A stretch of DNA of 64,000 nt from Staphylococcus sp. Marseille-Q5304 (GTDB taxonomy: Bacteria > Bacillota > Bacilli > Staphylococcales > Staphylococcaceae), in the NCBI RefSeq assembly GCF_943737015.1, contig NZ_CALSFP010000001.1:744001-808000 (forward strand). The letters run 5' to 3'. A program made the translations under genes and the position numbers. The notes below the pieces were generated by a model. It had not been told where the DNA came from. It did no database searches and saw only the letters and a program-made list of their open reading frames with translations. This document shows positions 11,177 through 21,252 of this stretch, one piece after another (position 1 is the stretch's first letter; each line of letters starts with the position of its first letter).

Positions 11177-12817
11177 ATGAGTGAAAGTAAGGAATTAGTA
11201 AGAGGTACTTTCTTAATTACTTTAAGTATCATGATTACTAAGATATTAGGGATTATTTATTTCATTCCATTTAGTAGTATGTTTGGCGATAGTAGAAATT
11301 TAGCACCATTTTCATATGCGTATACGCCTTACAATATTGCTATTGCTGTGGCGACAGCGGGAATACCACTCGCAGCTTCAAAGTATGTTGCGAAGTACAA
11401 TGCGTTAGGCGCCTATCGTGCCAGCCAAAAGTTCTATCGTTCTAGCTTTATCGTCATGGCTATCACTGGTTTTATCGGCTTTTTAATACTATATTTTTTA
11501 GCACCTGGCATTGCAGACCTTACCTTAGGTCACGGTAATGGTAAAGGTAATGGTGACGGGTGGTCAGTCGGTGAAGTAGCTTGGGTAATCAAGATTATCA
11601 GTGTGGTAGTCATCTTCATACCACTACTCGCTACATGGCGTGGTGTATTCCAAGGTTATAAATCCATGGGACCAACTGCCGTTTCAGAAGTAATTGAGCA
11701 AATTGCACGAATCATCTTTATTCTTGTAGGATGTTACCTCATGTTACATGTTTTAGATAGTTCATTGCTAATCGCTAACGGAATTGCAACATTTGGTGCA
11801 GCGATTGGTGCAATTGCAGCACTTTTCACTCTTTGGTATTACTGGCAGAAACGGAAACATAATATTGATAGAATGATAGAAGAAGATACGACCGACATCA
11901 ATATTAGTTATACGAAAATGTATTTGGAAATCATTTCTTATAGTATACCGTTTGTTATTGTAAGTTTGAATTTCCCATTATTTAACTTAGTCGATCAGAT
12001 GACACACAATCCAACTTTAAAACTTGTGCATGTTGATCCTGGAGAACGAGACCATTTCTTTACAATTTTAAATATGTTTACAAATAAAATTGTAATGATA
12101 CCAGCGTCACTTGCTTCTGGTTTTGCAGTGAGTTTAATACCATTTATTACAAAGACTTTCGCTGAAGGTAACACACGAGAAATGCATCGTCAGATTCGTA
12201 CATCTCTTGGTGTCTTAATGTATATCACTGTTCCAGCTAGTTTAGGTATCATGGCTTTAGCTTTACCTATATACGTTGCGTTTTATGGTAGAGCAGATGG
12301 TAGTGAAATCTTATTCTATTACGCACCTGTAGGTATTTTAATTGCGTTATTGAGTGTAACTGCATCGATGTTACAAGGTATAGACAAACAAAAATTAACG
12401 GTCTTTGTTATTTTAGCTGCAGTTGTTATTAAATTTATATTAAACATACCTTTAATTATGATGTTCCATACAGTTGGTGCAGTATTTAGTACCGGACTTG
12501 CTACATTGTTTGCTGTTATATGTAATTTAGTGATATTAAAGATATATGCTAAGTTTAACTTTAGTGAGACGTGGTTACATTTCGGTAAAATCTTTATCTA
12601 TAGTTTCATTATGATGATCGTAGTTGAAATTTGTTCATATGTTTTACAAATGTTTATTGAGCCACATGGCAGATTTAGTGCAGGTCTCATAGTTACAATT
12701 AGTGTAATAATTGGTATGTTGCTATATGCAATTATGACTATGAAGACACGTCTTGCTGATGAATTTTTAGGTGATTTGCCAAATAAAATCAGACGCAAGC
12801 TAGGAATTTTAAAATGA
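11177..12817 (+). CDS. murJ: Lipid II flippase MurJ (YtgP, MOP exporter superfamily)
   Basis: A 546-residue polytopic membrane protein of the polysaccharide-biosynthesis branch of the MOP superfamily, with about 14 helices. B. subtilis YtgP and the S. aureus homologue at this locus are regarded as MurJ, which moves undecaprenyl-linked peptidoglycan precursor across the membrane. The N-terminal segment (residues 8-45), with its KILGIIYFIPF stretch, and the central charged loop around 224-240 (WQKRKHNIDR, EEDTTD) fit. A weak AGGAAG site precedes ATG 11177. Its stop overlaps the start of the downstream pseudouridine synthase by 4 nt, so the two are coupled. Confidence 0.88.
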   Translation: MSESKELVRGTFLITLSIMITKILGIIYFIPFSSMFGDSRNLAPFSYAYTPYNIAIAVATAGIPLAASKYVAKYNALGAYRASQKFYRSSFIVMAITGFIGFLILYFLAPGIADLTLGHGNGKGNGDGWSVGEVAWVIKIISVVVIFIPLLATWRGVFQGYKSMGPTAVSEVIEQIARIIFILVGCYLMLHVLDSSLLIANGIATFGAAIGAIAALFTLWYYWQKRKHNIDRMIEEDTTDINISYTKMYLEIISYSIPFVIVSLNFPLFNLVDQMTHNPTLKLVHVDPGERDHFFTILNMFTNKIVMIPASLASGFAVSLIPFITKTFAEGNTREMHRQIRTSLGVLMYITVPASLGIMALALPIYVAFYGRADGSEILFYYAPVGILIALLSVTASMLQGIDKQKLTVFVILAAVVIKFILNIPLIMMFHTVGAVFSTGLATLFAVICNLVILKIYAKFNFSETWLHFGKIFIYSFIMMIVVEICSYVLQMFIEPHGRFSAGLIVTISVIIGMLLYAIMTMKTRLADEFLGDLPNKIRRKLGILK

Positions 12818-13512
12818 GATTAGATAAATATTTAGCGAATATGGGTCTAGGTACCCGAACTGAAGTCAAGCAAATGCTTAAAAAAGGTAAAGTTGCTGTA
12901 AATGACAAAGTTGAAAAATCACCTAAAACGCAAGTTCAAGCTGAAACAGATCGTGTATACGTGGATGGTCAAGAGGTACAATTTATAGATAAGGTTTATT
13001 TAATGTTGAATAAACCGAAAGGATACATTTCAGCAACTGACGATGATCAACATCCAACTGTTATTGAATTAATTGACGATTACCAGTATTTAGACATCTT
13101 TCCAGTTGGGCGTTTAGACAAAGATACAGAAGGATTACTATTAATTACCAATGATGGTCAATTTAATCATCAAATAATGAATCCTTCAAAGCACGTTTCA
13201 AAGACTTATGAAGTTATTTCAGAAAAAACTATCACGAATGATGATATAAAATCCTTCAAAAAGGGTATTGAATTGAGTGAAGGAGTTATGAAGCCCGCCG
13301 AATTATCGCATGGTAAACTGGACAAGCAATCATTTGTTACGATATCCGAAGGTAAGTACCACCAAGTTAAGCGTATGTTTCACGCGATAGATAATGAGGT
13401 ATTAGTATTGAAACGTGTCAGTATAGGCGACTTGCAACTAGATTCAGGTTTGGATTTAGGCGAGTATCGTCATTTAACTGAAGAAGATTTTAAAAAATTA
13501 AGACAAAATTAA
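12814..13512 (+). CDS. RsuA/RluB-family pseudouridine synthase
   Basis: A 232-residue enzyme that isomerises uridine to pseudouridine in ribosomal RNA. It has an N-terminal S4 RNA-binding domain (about 1-50, MRLDKYLANMGLGTR) and the catalytic motif GRLDKDTEGLL with Asp102. The RNA site, 16S (RsuA) or 23S (RluB/E/F), cannot be decided from the sequence. Its ATG overlaps the murJ stop (ATGA). A YtxH-like gene follows after 15 nt. Confidence 0.9.
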   Translation: MRLDKYLANMGLGTRTEVKQMLKKGKVAVNDKVEKSPKTQVQAETDRVYVDGQEVQFIDKVYLMLNKPKGYISATDDDQHPTVIELIDDYQYLDIFPVGRLDKDTEGLLLITNDGQFNHQIMNPSKHVSKTYEVISEKTITNDDIKSFKKGIELSEGVMKPAELSHGKLDKQSFVTISEGKYHQVKRMFHAIDNEVLVLKRVSIGDLQLDSGLDLGEYRHLTEEDFKKLRQN

Positions 13513-13527
13513 TGAAGAGGTGTAATT

Positions 13528-13971
13528 ATGGCTAAATCAAACGTATTAAGAGCATTAGTTGGAATTGGAGGAGCAGCTGCAGCAATTGTACTGTCTAAAA
13601 AGGAAAACCGCGATAAATTAAAAGGTGAATATGATAAATATAAAGAAAATCCAGAATCATATAAACAAAACGCAAAAGATATCGCAACACAAATCAGTTC
13701 AAAAGCAAACGAAACTTTCAATGAAGTAAAACAAGACCCTAAAGGTTATGCAAACAAAGTAAAACAAGATCCAAAAGGATTTATCAATGACCAAAAAGAT
13801 AGAATTAAAGGGTCAACTGTGAAAAATCAAGACGAAGAACATGTTGAAGAAGCAAGATTTACAGACGAAGGTGCTGCAGATCCTTCAAACAACTTACGTG
13901 TTGTAACTGAAGATGAACTTAAGAATAACAGTAATAAACACGATAGTGACAATGAAGACTCAAATAAATAA
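13528..13971 (+). CDS. YtxH-like general-stress-type protein
   Basis: A 147-residue, highly charged protein. Residues 7-23 form a Gly/Ala-rich hydrophobic segment (ALVGIGGAAAAIVLSKK) typical of the short YtxH domain, probably a membrane anchor. It is followed by a Lys/Asp/Asn-rich tail with two tandem KQDPKG units (residues 70-85) and an acidic C-terminus. No enzyme motif is present. GAAGAGGTG precedes the ATG. Function unknown; Bacillus relatives are stress-induced. Confidence 0.75.
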   Translation: MAKSNVLRALVGIGGAAAAIVLSKKENRDKLKGEYDKYKENPESYKQNAKDIATQISSKANETFNEVKQDPKGYANKVKQDPKGFINDQKDRIKGSTVKNQDEEHVEEARFTDEGAADPSNNLRVVTEDELKNNSNKHDSDNEDSNK

Positions 13972-13998
13972 TTGTTAATATTCATTATTTAAAATATA

Positions 13999-14040
13999 AA
14001 AGGTTGAAAGAAATGATTCGATTTCTTTCAACCTTTTTTT
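13999..14040 (+). terminator. Terminator of the murJ-ytxH-like operon
   Basis: Perfect 16-bp stem (13999-14014 with 14021-14036), 6-nt loop and a run of T. Confidence 0.93.
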
Positions 14041-14181
14041 CGTCCATAACATAAGATTGCCTGATTTTTCACAAAATAAAACAGTCAAAATTTTCAAAAA
14101 ATATGGCGTCTTACTGTAGTTTATACAAAAGTTCATGTAAAATAACAGATATATCAGACTTAAGAAGGAAGTTGATCATAC

Positions 14182-15591
14182 ATGTGGAGAGAAAAAGTTC
14201 AAGAGTACGAAGATCAAATAATAGAGGACTTAAATGGATTACTAAAAATCGAAAGTGTCCGAGAAGACAACAAAGCAGATGAAGACCATCCAGTCGGTCC
14301 AGGGCCGCGCGAAGCTTTAGATTATATGTATAAATTGGCTCAAAGAGATGGCTTCGAATCACATGACGTGGATCATATCGCAGGACGTATAGAAGCAGGT
14401 GAAGGTTCTGACTTATTTGGCATTTTATGTCACGTAGATGTTGTGCCAGCAGGAGAAGGTTGGGATTCAAACCCATTTGACCCAGTGGTAACTGATAAAG
14501 ATATAATCGCTAGAGGGACATTAGATGATAAAGGCCCAACAATTGCAGCGTATTATGCTGTTAAAATTCTTAACGAGATGAATGTAAACTGGAAAAAAAG
14601 AATACATATAATCATAGGTACAGACGAAGAGTCTGACTGGTTATGTACAGATCGTTACTTCAAAACCGAAGAAATGCCTGCTTTAGGTTTTGCGCCAGAT
14701 GCGGAATTTCCTGCAATTCATGGAGAAAAAGGTATCAGTACATTCGATATTAAACAAACTTCAAAAGATGATGAGTTAGATGAACCTGACTATGAACTTA
14801 TTTCATTTAAATCAGGTCAACGTTATAATATGGTGCCTGATGAAGCAGAAGCACATGTTGGCGTCAAAGAAAACATGACAGATGTGATACAAAACTTCGA
14901 ACAATATTTATCTGAACAAAATTTAGATGGAGAAAGTACAGTGGATAGTGGCGTGTTAGTATTAAATGTCCAAGGTAAAGCTGTACATGGTATGGATCCT
15001 TCAATTGGAGTAAATGCAGGTCTTTATTTATTGAATTTCTTATCTGCATTGAACTTGGATAAAACTGCTGCAAACTTTATTGATTTTAGTGAAAAATATT
15101 TATTTGAATCACACTTCGGCGAAAAAATGGGTATGAAATACCATACAGATACGATGGGGGATGTGACTACAAATATTGGTGTTATTAGCTATGACAAAGA
15201 AAATGGCGGCCAATATGGTGTTAATTTAAGATATCCGCAAGGTTTTGAATTTGAAGAAGCGATGGACCGCTTTAAAAATGAAATTAAACAACTTGGATTT
15301 ACTTTTGAAATAGGTAAAGATCAAAAACCTCATTACGTAGAAAAAGATGACCCATTCGTACAGAAATTAGTGCAAGTATATCGTGAACAAACTGGAGATG
15401 AAGCCGAACCATATACAATCGGCGGTGGAACATATGCACGTAACCTTGATAAAGGTGTTGCTTATGGTGCTATGTTTAAAGGTTCAGAAGACTTAATGCA
15501 TCAAAAGAATGAATATATTTCTAAAAAGCAATTATTTGATGCAACAAGTATTTATTTACAATCAATTTATGAAATATGCGTGGAGGGATAA
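14182..15591 (+). CDS. pepV: Dipeptidase PepV (M20 family)
   Basis: A 469-residue zinc dipeptidase of the M20 family, cytosolic. Metal and catalytic residues are visible: HVDVVPAG (His84, Asp86), the LDDKGP block (Asp115) and the catalytic/metal glutamates in TDEESDW (149-150); a late ligand histidine is in [20 protein letters not shown] near the end is a PepV mark. The weakly spaced AGAAGGAAG site supports ATG 14182. Its stop is 1 nt from the dat start; the two are one operon, linking peptide turnover with D-amino acid metabolism. Confidence 0.93.
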   Translation: MWREKVQEYEDQIIEDLNGLLKIESVREDNKADEDHPVGPGPREALDYMYKLAQRDGFESHDVDHIAGRIEAGEGSDLFGILCHVDVVPAGEGWDSNPFDPVVTDKDIIARGTLDDKGPTIAAYYAVKILNEMNVNWKKRIHIIIGTDEESDWLCTDRYFKTEEMPALGFAPDAEFPAIHGEKGISTFDIKQTSKDDELDEPDYELISFKSGQRYNMVPDEAEAHVGVKENMTDVIQNFEQYLSEQNLDGESTVDSGVLVLNVQGKAVHGMDPSIGVNAGLYLLNFLSALNLDKTAANFIDFSEKYLFESHFGEKMGMKYHTDTMGDVTTNIGVISYDKENGGQYGVNLRYPQGFEFEEAMDRFKNEIKQLGFTFEIGKDQKPHYVEKDDPFVQKLVQVYREQTGDEAEPYTIGGGTYARNLDKGVAYGAMFKGSEDLMHQKNEYISKKQLFDATSIYLQSIYEICVEG

Positions 15592-15592
15592 T

Positions 15593-16441
15593 ATGACAAA
15601 AGTATTAATCAATGAACAATTAGTAGAAGAACAAGATGCAAAAGTACCGTACAATGACAGAGGATATGTATTTGGTGACGGCATTTATGAATATATCCGT
15701 ATTTATGACAATTATATGTTTATGGCGAAACCTCATTTTGAAAGATTAGTAAGAAGTGCTGGAGAAATCGGTTTAAATTTAAAATATAGTGTTGATGGAT
15801 TTATCGAATTAGTTCAAGAATTAATCGATGCCAATGGTATTATTAACGGCGGTGTTTATATCCAAGTGACAAGAGGTGCAGCACCACGTGATCATGCGTT
15901 CCCAGAGGAATCAACAGAAGCAAATGTTATGGCATTTACTAAATCATATGATCGCCCTTATAAAAAATTAGAAGAAGGTATCAGTGCAGTAACAACTGAA
16001 GATATACGTTGGTTAAGATGTGATATTAAAAGTTTAAACTTACTTGGTAACGTCTTAGCAAAAGAATACGCAGCTAAAAATAACGCTGGCGAAGCTATTC
16101 AACATAGAGAAGACATCGTCACTGAAGGTTCTTCTAGTAACGTATATGCGATTAAAGATGGAGAAATTTATACACATCCAGTTAATAACTACATCTTGAA
16201 CGGTATTACACGTAAAGTGATAAAATCTATTGCTGAACAATATGAAATTGAATTTAATGAAGAAGTCTTTACTTTAGATTTTCTTAAAAATGCAGATGAA
16301 GTTATTGTTTCAAGTACTTCAGTTGAGGTTATGCCTGTAGTTAAATTAAATGATAAACCAGTAGGAGATGGAGAAGTAGGCTCAATTACTAAAAAGTTAC
16401 AAGAAGGATTCACAAAATATATAGCTGAAGATAGAAAATAA
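15593..16441 (+). CDS. dat: D-amino acid (D-alanine) aminotransferase
   Basis: A 282-residue PLP enzyme of fold type IV that interconverts D-alanine and alpha-ketoglutarate with pyruvate and D-glutamate, giving D-glutamate for peptidoglycan. The PLP lysine is Lys146 in [10 protein letters not shown]; Glu178 in EGSSSN contacts the cofactor. I begin at ATG 15593, preceded by GGAGGG and 1 nt after the pepV stop; the longer frame from 15509 overlaps pepV and has no ribosome site. Length equals the S. aureus protein as I recall it. Confidence 0.95.
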   Translation: MTKVLINEQLVEEQDAKVPYNDRGYVFGDGIYEYIRIYDNYMFMAKPHFERLVRSAGEIGLNLKYSVDGFIELVQELIDANGIINGGVYIQVTRGAAPRDHAFPEESTEANVMAFTKSYDRPYKKLEEGISAVTTEDIRWLRCDIKSLNLLGNVLAKEYAAKNNAGEAIQHREDIVTEGSSSNVYAIKDGEIYTHPVNNYILNGITRKVIKSIAEQYEIEFNEEVFTLDFLKNADEVIVSSTSVEVMPVVKLNDKPVGDGEVGSITKKLQEGFTKYIAEDRK

Positions 16442-16523
16442 ATTACGAATTTCGATAGTAATATCTCAAAAATTACTCTCAAATTATGTTATAATTTTAA
16501 ATGAGCCGTAAAAAAGTAATCTA

Positions 16524-16566
16524 AAAAATCAAAGGTAAAAAGTGACTTTTTGTTTCTGATTTTTGG
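16524..16566 (+). terminator. Terminator-like hairpin after dat
   Basis: AAAAATCA...AAAAAGT pairs with ACTTTTT...TGATTTTT around a short internal loop of mismatches, ending in a short T-run. Confidence 0.5.
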
Positions 16567-16835
16567 TTGAAAAACACCCTTAAACGATATAAAATCTTTT
16601 ATGAGTCTTCAAAAAATGAACTAATAAAGTTTATAAAAAAGATAAAATAAAAGCCTGTAACAACTCAATTTATGTTAGAATAACTAAGTTGAGAATAAAG
16701 AGGGAAATACGAGTGACAAATACATTTTAGTTTGTTTTATGTTCACATGGGGACAGTGTGTCATATATGCTTGTAAATGTTTGTTGCTTTAATATAAAAA
16801 CTGTTGAAATTCAAATTCAGTGTAAATGATTAAAT

Positions 16836-16869
16836 ATGGCTCTTGGAATTATTTTCTGGAGCCATTTTC
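16836..16869 (+). terminator. Hairpin and T-run just upstream of ytmP (attenuator or end of an upstream transcript)
   Basis: ATGGCTC (16836-16842) pairs with GAGCCAT (16859-16865), followed by TTTTCT. Only 16 nt separate it from the ytmP ribosome site, leaving no room for a promoter in between. Confidence 0.45.
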
Positions 16870-16893
16870 TATTTGGAAAGTGAGGTGAACGTG

Positions 16894-17685
16894 TTGGAGC
16901 AGTTTTATCAATTAGGGTGGACACTTGATTCTGCAGGAGGCGCATCTGGTGAAGCTTACATGGCCGAACAAGATGGACAAAAGCTATTCTTAAAAAGAAA
17001 TTCTAATCCTTTTATAGCGGCATTATCTGCCGAAGGAATCGTACCGAAACTAGTATGGACGAAACGTATTGAAACTGGAGAGGTTGTCACAGCGCAACAT
17101 TGGAAAAACGGTAGAGAGCTTGCTTTTAACGAAATGAAAGAAAATCGTGTCGCTTTATTGTTAAAAAAGATACACAATTCTAAAACTTTATTAAACATGC
17201 TTAAAAGAATGGAAATGGAACCTATCACACCTGAAATAATGTTGAATAAGATTAATGCCTCGTTGTCACGCGAAGTACTTACGCATCATGTGACAAGGAA
17301 GGCGCTTACTTATTTAGAAGACAATATACCTGATATGGATCCTCGCTTTTTCACCGTCGTTCATGGCGATGTAAACCACAACAATTGGTTACTTTCTGAT
17401 CGAGATGAACTTTATTTGGTTGATTGGGAAGATGCCATGATTGCCGACCCTGCAATTGATTTAGGTATGCTGCTTTACAACTACGTTCCTGAAAGAAACT
17501 GGGCACAGTGGTTAGAAGAATATGGAGTAAAAGATTCAATTGAATTACAAAAGAGAATGAAATGGTACACAGCTATTCAAGCCATAGGAATGATTCAATG
17601 GTATGAAGAACAGAAACGTTACAAAGACATGAATATGTGGTTGAAATTTTTAAATGATATGATGAATCATAATGCATTTATATAA
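16894..17685 (+). CDS. ytmP: Phosphotransferase of the APH/choline-kinase family (YtmP)
   Basis: A 263-residue protein kinase-fold small-molecule kinase. VVHGDVNHNNWLL carries the catalytic Asp and Asn of Brenner's motif, and DWEDAMIADPAIDLG the metal-binding acidic motif. The substrate is unknown. I start it at TTG 16894 (EQFYQLGW), 6 nt after GAGGTG; GTG 16891 is too close to that site and the upstream ATG at 16843 overlaps a hairpin. It is followed by trmB after 12 nt, an arrangement also seen in Bacillus. Confidence 0.85.
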   Translation: MEQFYQLGWTLDSAGGASGEAYMAEQDGQKLFLKRNSNPFIAALSAEGIVPKLVWTKRIETGEVVTAQHWKNGRELAFNEMKENRVALLLKKIHNSKTLLNMLKRMEMEPITPEIMLNKINASLSREVLTHHVTRKALTYLEDNIPDMDPRFFTVVHGDVNHNNWLLSDRDELYLVDWEDAMIADPAIDLGMLLYNYVPERNWAQWLEEYGVKDSIELQKRMKWYTAIQAIGMIQWYEEQKRYKDMNMWLKFLNDMMNHNAFI

Positions 17686-17697
17686 GGAGTAATATTA

Positions 17698-18336
17698 ATG
17701 AGAGTGCGATACAAACCATGGGCTGAAGATTATTTGAAATCTCATCCAGAGATTGTAGATATGGATGGTGCACATGCAGGTAAGATAAGTGATTGGTTTG
17801 AAAAAGAACAACCGATTTATATAGAAATTGGTTCAGGTAAAGGCCAATTCATCACAACTTTAGCAGAACAACATCCTGAAATTAATTTTATTTCTATGGA
17901 ACGTGAAAAAAGTGTCATGGTAAACGTTTTACAGAAAGTATTTGATTTAGGATTAACAAATATCAAATTAATTTGTAATGATGCGATAGAATTAAATGAA
18001 TATTTTAAAGATGAAGAAGTTTCTCGTATCTATTTAAACTTTTCTGATCCATGGCCTAAAAAACGACATGCCAAACGTCGTTTAACATATCATACGTATT
18101 TAGCACGTTATAAACAAATATTAAAGAAAGATGGAGAAATCCATTTTAAAACAGATAATCGTGGTCTGTTTGCGTATAGTTTAGAAAGCATGTCGCAATT
18201 TGGTATGTATTTCACGAAAATGAATTTAAATTTACATGAAGAAGATATAGAAGAAAATATCGTCACTGAATATGAGAAAAAGTTTTCCGAAAAAGGTTCT
18301 CGTATTTACCGAATGGAAGCTAAATTCCATGAATAA
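17698..18336 (+). CDS. trmB: tRNA (guanine-N7-)-methyltransferase
   Basis: A 212-residue SAM enzyme making m7G46 in the tRNA variable loop. The SAM motif EIGSGKGQF, the acidic MERE at strand 2 and the signature [12 protein letters not shown] are present, with FKTDNRGLF further on. AAGGAG precedes the ATG. Second gene of the ytmP operon; a repeat element with a terminator hairpin follows at once. Confidence 0.97.
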   Translation: MRVRYKPWAEDYLKSHPEIVDMDGAHAGKISDWFEKEQPIYIEIGSGKGQFITTLAEQHPEINFISMEREKSVMVNVLQKVFDLGLTNIKLICNDAIELNEYFKDEEVSRIYLNFSDPWPKKRHAKRRLTYHTYLARYKQILKKDGEIHFKTDNRGLFAYSLESMSQFGMYFTKMNLNLHEEDIEENIVTEYEKKFSEKGSRIYRMEAKFHE

Positions 18337-18344
18337 CATTTGTA

Positions 18345-18511
18345 AAGAGGCTGGGACAAAAATAGTTGTCTCAGCTTCTTTGTCGATTATACAGTAGATG
18401 ACTGAATTGTAAATGCGCTTATATCAAGCTTTTCCAATCCTAGTCATCCTTGCCGGGGTGGGACTACGAAATCTCTATTAGAAAATTCGATTTCTGTCCC
18501 GCTCCCTCTTT
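18345..18511 (+). repeat. Dispersed staphylococcal intergenic repeat, copy B
   Basis: Full-length copy (~167 bp). It opens with the hairpin GAGGCTGGGACA/TGTCTCAGCTTC (18347-18378), which can terminate trmB, continues through CAATCCTAGTCATCC and GGGACTACGAAATCTCTATTAG, and ends GATTTCTGTCCCGCTCCCTC. The whole resembles copy A reversed and copy C direct. Confidence 0.85.
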
Positions 18512-18691
18512 TTATTTATATTAAATTAGGTAAATGTAAATATATAGTATTTGATTTCGTTATGTGATAGTTATAATCAATATTTAAAAATTTAAGCAAA
18601 CATTATATAGAATGTTTTACCTCCCGTCATTATTATATTAATATGTTAATAAAGTGTTACGTAATTGGAAATATTCAAGGGGGTATGTGAG

Positions 18692-19523
18692 ATGAAGTTA
18701 GGACAATTTGAAATTAATTATGTGAATGGTGGCATCACTTAGATGGATGGGGGAGCCATGTTTGGTGTCGTTCCTAAAGCACTGTGGTCCAAAAAATATC
18801 CTGTTAATGATAAGAATCAGATTCCTTTACCAACACATCCTATATTAATTCAAACAGGTGATAAAAATATATTAATTGATAGTGGCATCGGTAAAGATAA
18901 ACTTACAGATAAAGAACGCCGCAACTTCGGGGTAGACTATGAGAGTGATATAGATGCAAGTTTAAAAGCATTTTCACTGACAACAGCAGATATAGATATT
19001 GTGTTAATGAGCCATATGCATTTTGATCATGCTGCAGGGTTAACATATTCAAACGGTGACTCAGTATTTGAAAATGCTATTCACGTATTACAACAAGATG
19101 AACGGCATGAATTCCAAAGTCCGAATATGCGTAGTCAATCTACTTATTGGCCTAAAAATAACGGGGATTTCAAAAACAATTTAATATTATTTGAAAAAGA
19201 AATTGAAATTTATCCAGGTATAAAGATGATACACACAGGCGGACATAGTTATGGTCACAGTATTATTACTATAGAGAGTAATGGAGAAAAAGCAGTCCAT
19301 ATGGCAGATATCTTTCCTACGACAGCCCATAAAAATCCATTATGGGTAACGGCATACGATGATTATCCACTACAATCCATTCGAGAAAAAGAACGCCGAA
19401 TAACGAATTATATTATGGATAATTTCTGGGTTTTTGTTTTATCATGATGCAACTTATTTTGCAGTTAAATTTAATAAAGCAAATTCAAAAGAAATCGAAT
19501 CATATATTCAAAGAGAATCTTAG
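18692..19523 (+). pseudogene. ytnP: ytnP, MBL-fold quorum-quenching-lactonase-like gene, broken by a stop and a frameshift
   Basis: Starting at ATG 18692, after GGGGG, the frame encodes MKLGQFEINYVNGGIT and then meets TAG at 18740-18742; it resumes at once with MDGGAMFGVVPKALW. The body has the metallo-beta-lactamase motif SHMHFDHAAG and the later GGHSYGHS and HMADIFPTTAH ligand blocks. Near 19426-19435 (CTGGGTTTTT) one extra base shifts the frame and ends it at 19447; in the other frame the family's expected end follows (FLFYHDATYFAVKF and onward) to TAG at 19521. Intact YtnP homologues in Bacillus hydrolyse acyl-homoserine lactones. An internal product from ATG 18743 to 19447 (234 aa) would keep the metal site but lack the N-terminal strand and C-terminus. 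Confidence 0.85.
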
Positions 19524-19599
19524 TATGAGTAGGGTTTAATTTTTATAAAATGATACGGTTTTAGTACTGTCATCATAAATATAAAAGATTGCATTTTAA

Positions 19600-19637
19600 A
19601 ATGAGCCTGAGAAACGATAAAGTATCCCGGGCTCATT
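19600..19637. terminator. Terminator hairpin between ytnP remnant and the minus-strand small gene
   Basis: AATGAGCC.. (19600-19612) pairs with ..GGGCTCATT (19625-19637) with two mismatched or wobble positions. The GAGCCTGAGA core resembles the hairpin of the dispersed repeat family. Confidence 0.6.
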
Positions 19638-19757
19638 ACCATTTCTTGTTGATAAATTATTTTGAATAAACAAACTCGTCAATCCACATTATCAGTTTCA
19701 TGACGAGTAAATATACATGTAAGCTTATTTGAAATGGGTGTCGTGTTCGCACAAAAG

Positions 19758-20078
19758 TTAAGAAGTACGTTCAATAATATCGATGATTTCACCGTTGTTG
19801 GCATCAGCATAGAAATCATAATACGTGCGTTTATCATTTGATTGCGTTGTAATACCACCTTGGTAAACCGTAAATGTACCTTCACTTGTTTCATATGTTA
19901 CGGTTTCATTTAATATGTATGAGCCGACAACATTTCTGAAATATGTTTTAACTTCTGCTAACGTCTTTTCGGATTGAAAGACATGATGGTGTAATTGTCG
20001 ATGAATTAAATACATCACACCGATAATAGATAGAAATGAAAAAATAAAGGTAAAGTACCACTTCATTTTACTGAACAT
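19758..20078 (-). CDS. Small membrane-anchored PepSY-like protein
   Basis: A 106-residue protein with one N-terminal transmembrane helix (about residues 6-25) and an exported C-terminal domain. The tail ending YYDFYADANNGEIIDIIE resembles the last strand of PepSY/YpeB-type domains, which are often linked to peptidase control. I start at ATG 20078, which follows a GGGGG site by 8 nt, not at the longer upstream start. It is divergent from the M42 peptidase gene. Function is not known and the PepSY label is a resemblance only. Confidence 0.65.
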   Translation of the reverse strand: MFSKMKWYFTFIFSFLSIIGVMYLIHRQLHHHVFQSEKTLAEVKTYFRNVVGSYILNETVTYETSEGTFTVYQGGITTQSNDKRTYYDFYADANNGEIIDIIERTS

Positions 20079-20158
20079 AACAGTTCTACCCCCTAAAAAG
20101 TCATATTTATAGTTTACCACAATGAAGATGCTATAATAAAGATAAGGAGTGAGCGAAC

Positions 20159-21235
20159 GTGACTATTGATTTTAATAAAACAATTAAGAGAATGCAGACA
20201 TTAACAGAATTACATGGTGCTCCAGGGTTCGAAGATGATGTTAAATCATATTTAATAAAAGAGATGGAACCTTGCGTCGATGAGTTTGTTTATAACCGAA
20301 TGGGCGGGTTTTATGGCGTGAAGAAATCAAATAAACAAAACGCAAAAAAAGTAATGGTTGCTGCACACATGGATGAAGTTGGATTCATGGTGACGCATAT
20401 AACCCCACAAGGTTTATTACATTTCACTAATTTAGGCGGTGTCGCAAATGATATTTGGCAAGGACAACGCTTAAAAGTAAAGACACGCGAAGACGAAGAA
20501 ATTATCGGAATTGTATCTAATATACCTAAACACTTTAGATCCGGTAATGAAGGTGCACCTAAGATTGAAGATTTGATGTTGGATATAGGTTGTGACTCAG
20601 AATCAGAAGTCCTTTCACGTGGTATACAGATTGGAGATTCAATCGTTCCTGAAACACCGTTTACACAGTTATCTGAATACCGTTATGCTAGTAAAGCATG
20701 GGATAATCGCTATGGTTGTTTAATTGCCCTAGAACTATTAGAGTCATTACAAGGAGAAACGTTAGATTTCGATTTATATGTGGGTGCAAATGTACAAGAG
20801 GAAGTAGGTCTCAGAGGTGCACGCCCAGCAGCCGAATTAGTCGATCCTGACGTTGCTTTTGTAGTAGATTGTTCACCAGCCAATGATATGAAGGGAAGTC
20901 AACGTCTCTCAGGTACATTAGGATCTGGAACGTTAATTAGACTTAAGGACGGGACGATGATACTCAAGCCTTCATTTAGAGACTATTTAATGCGTTTGGT
21001 AGAACAACATGATATCAATTACCAATATTACATTTCACCAGGTGGAACAGATGGTGGAGAAATTCATAAAGCAAATATTGGCGTACCGACAGCTGTGATT
21101 GGTGTATGTGCTAGATATATCCATAGCACAAATGCAGTATTTGATATTAGAGATTATCACTCAGCTCGACAATTATTAATTCAATCAGTTACGCAATTGG
21201 ATGATAAACAAATAGAACATTTACAATATCAATAA
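20159..21235 (+). CDS. M42 family aminopeptidase (YtoP/PepA-like)
   Basis: A 358-residue dinuclear-metal glutamyl-aminopeptidase-type enzyme of the tetrahedral (TET) peptidase family. Metal ligands are visible in AAHMDEVGFM, KAWDNRYGC, QEEVGLRGA (catalytic and metal Glu), VVDCSPAND and the late HSTNAVFD histidine. The GTG start at 20159 follows AAGGAGTGAG. A thioredoxin-like gene follows after 17 nt and probably shares the transcript. Confidence 0.9.
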   Translation: MTIDFNKTIKRMQTLTELHGAPGFEDDVKSYLIKEMEPCVDEFVYNRMGGFYGVKKSNKQNAKKVMVAAHMDEVGFMVTHITPQGLLHFTNLGGVANDIWQGQRLKVKTREDEEIIGIVSNIPKHFRSGNEGAPKIEDLMLDIGCDSESEVLSRGIQIGDSIVPETPFTQLSEYRYASKAWDNRYGCLIALELLESLQGETLDFDLYVGANVQEEVGLRGARPAAELVDPDVAFVVDCSPANDMKGSQRLSGTLGSGTLIRLKDGTMILKPSFRDYLMRLVEQHDINYQYYISPGGTDGGEIHKANIGVPTAVIGVCARYIHSTNAVFDIRDYHSARQLLIQSVTQLDDKQIEHLQYQ

Positions 21236-21252
21236 GATTTAGGAGAGAGAAT

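Larger units (their letters stand above)
16442..16893 (+). other. 450-bp intergenic region with two hairpins; possible small RNA
   Basis: No convincing gene. An extended -10 (TGTTATAAT, hexamer 16490-16495) is followed within 75 nt by a terminator-like hairpin (16524-16566), so a ~65-nt transcript is possible. A second hairpin plus T-run lies at 16836-16869, 12 nt before the ytmP ribosome site. Between them are only tiny frames (a GTG-started 5-codon frame after AGAGGG at about 16713, and a 17-codon Cys-containing frame from 16739 without a ribosome site). Confidence 0.35.

Noticed and set aside
14111..14476. Minus-strand 121-codon frame over the pepV start
   Set aside because: Shadow of pepV, with no independent support.
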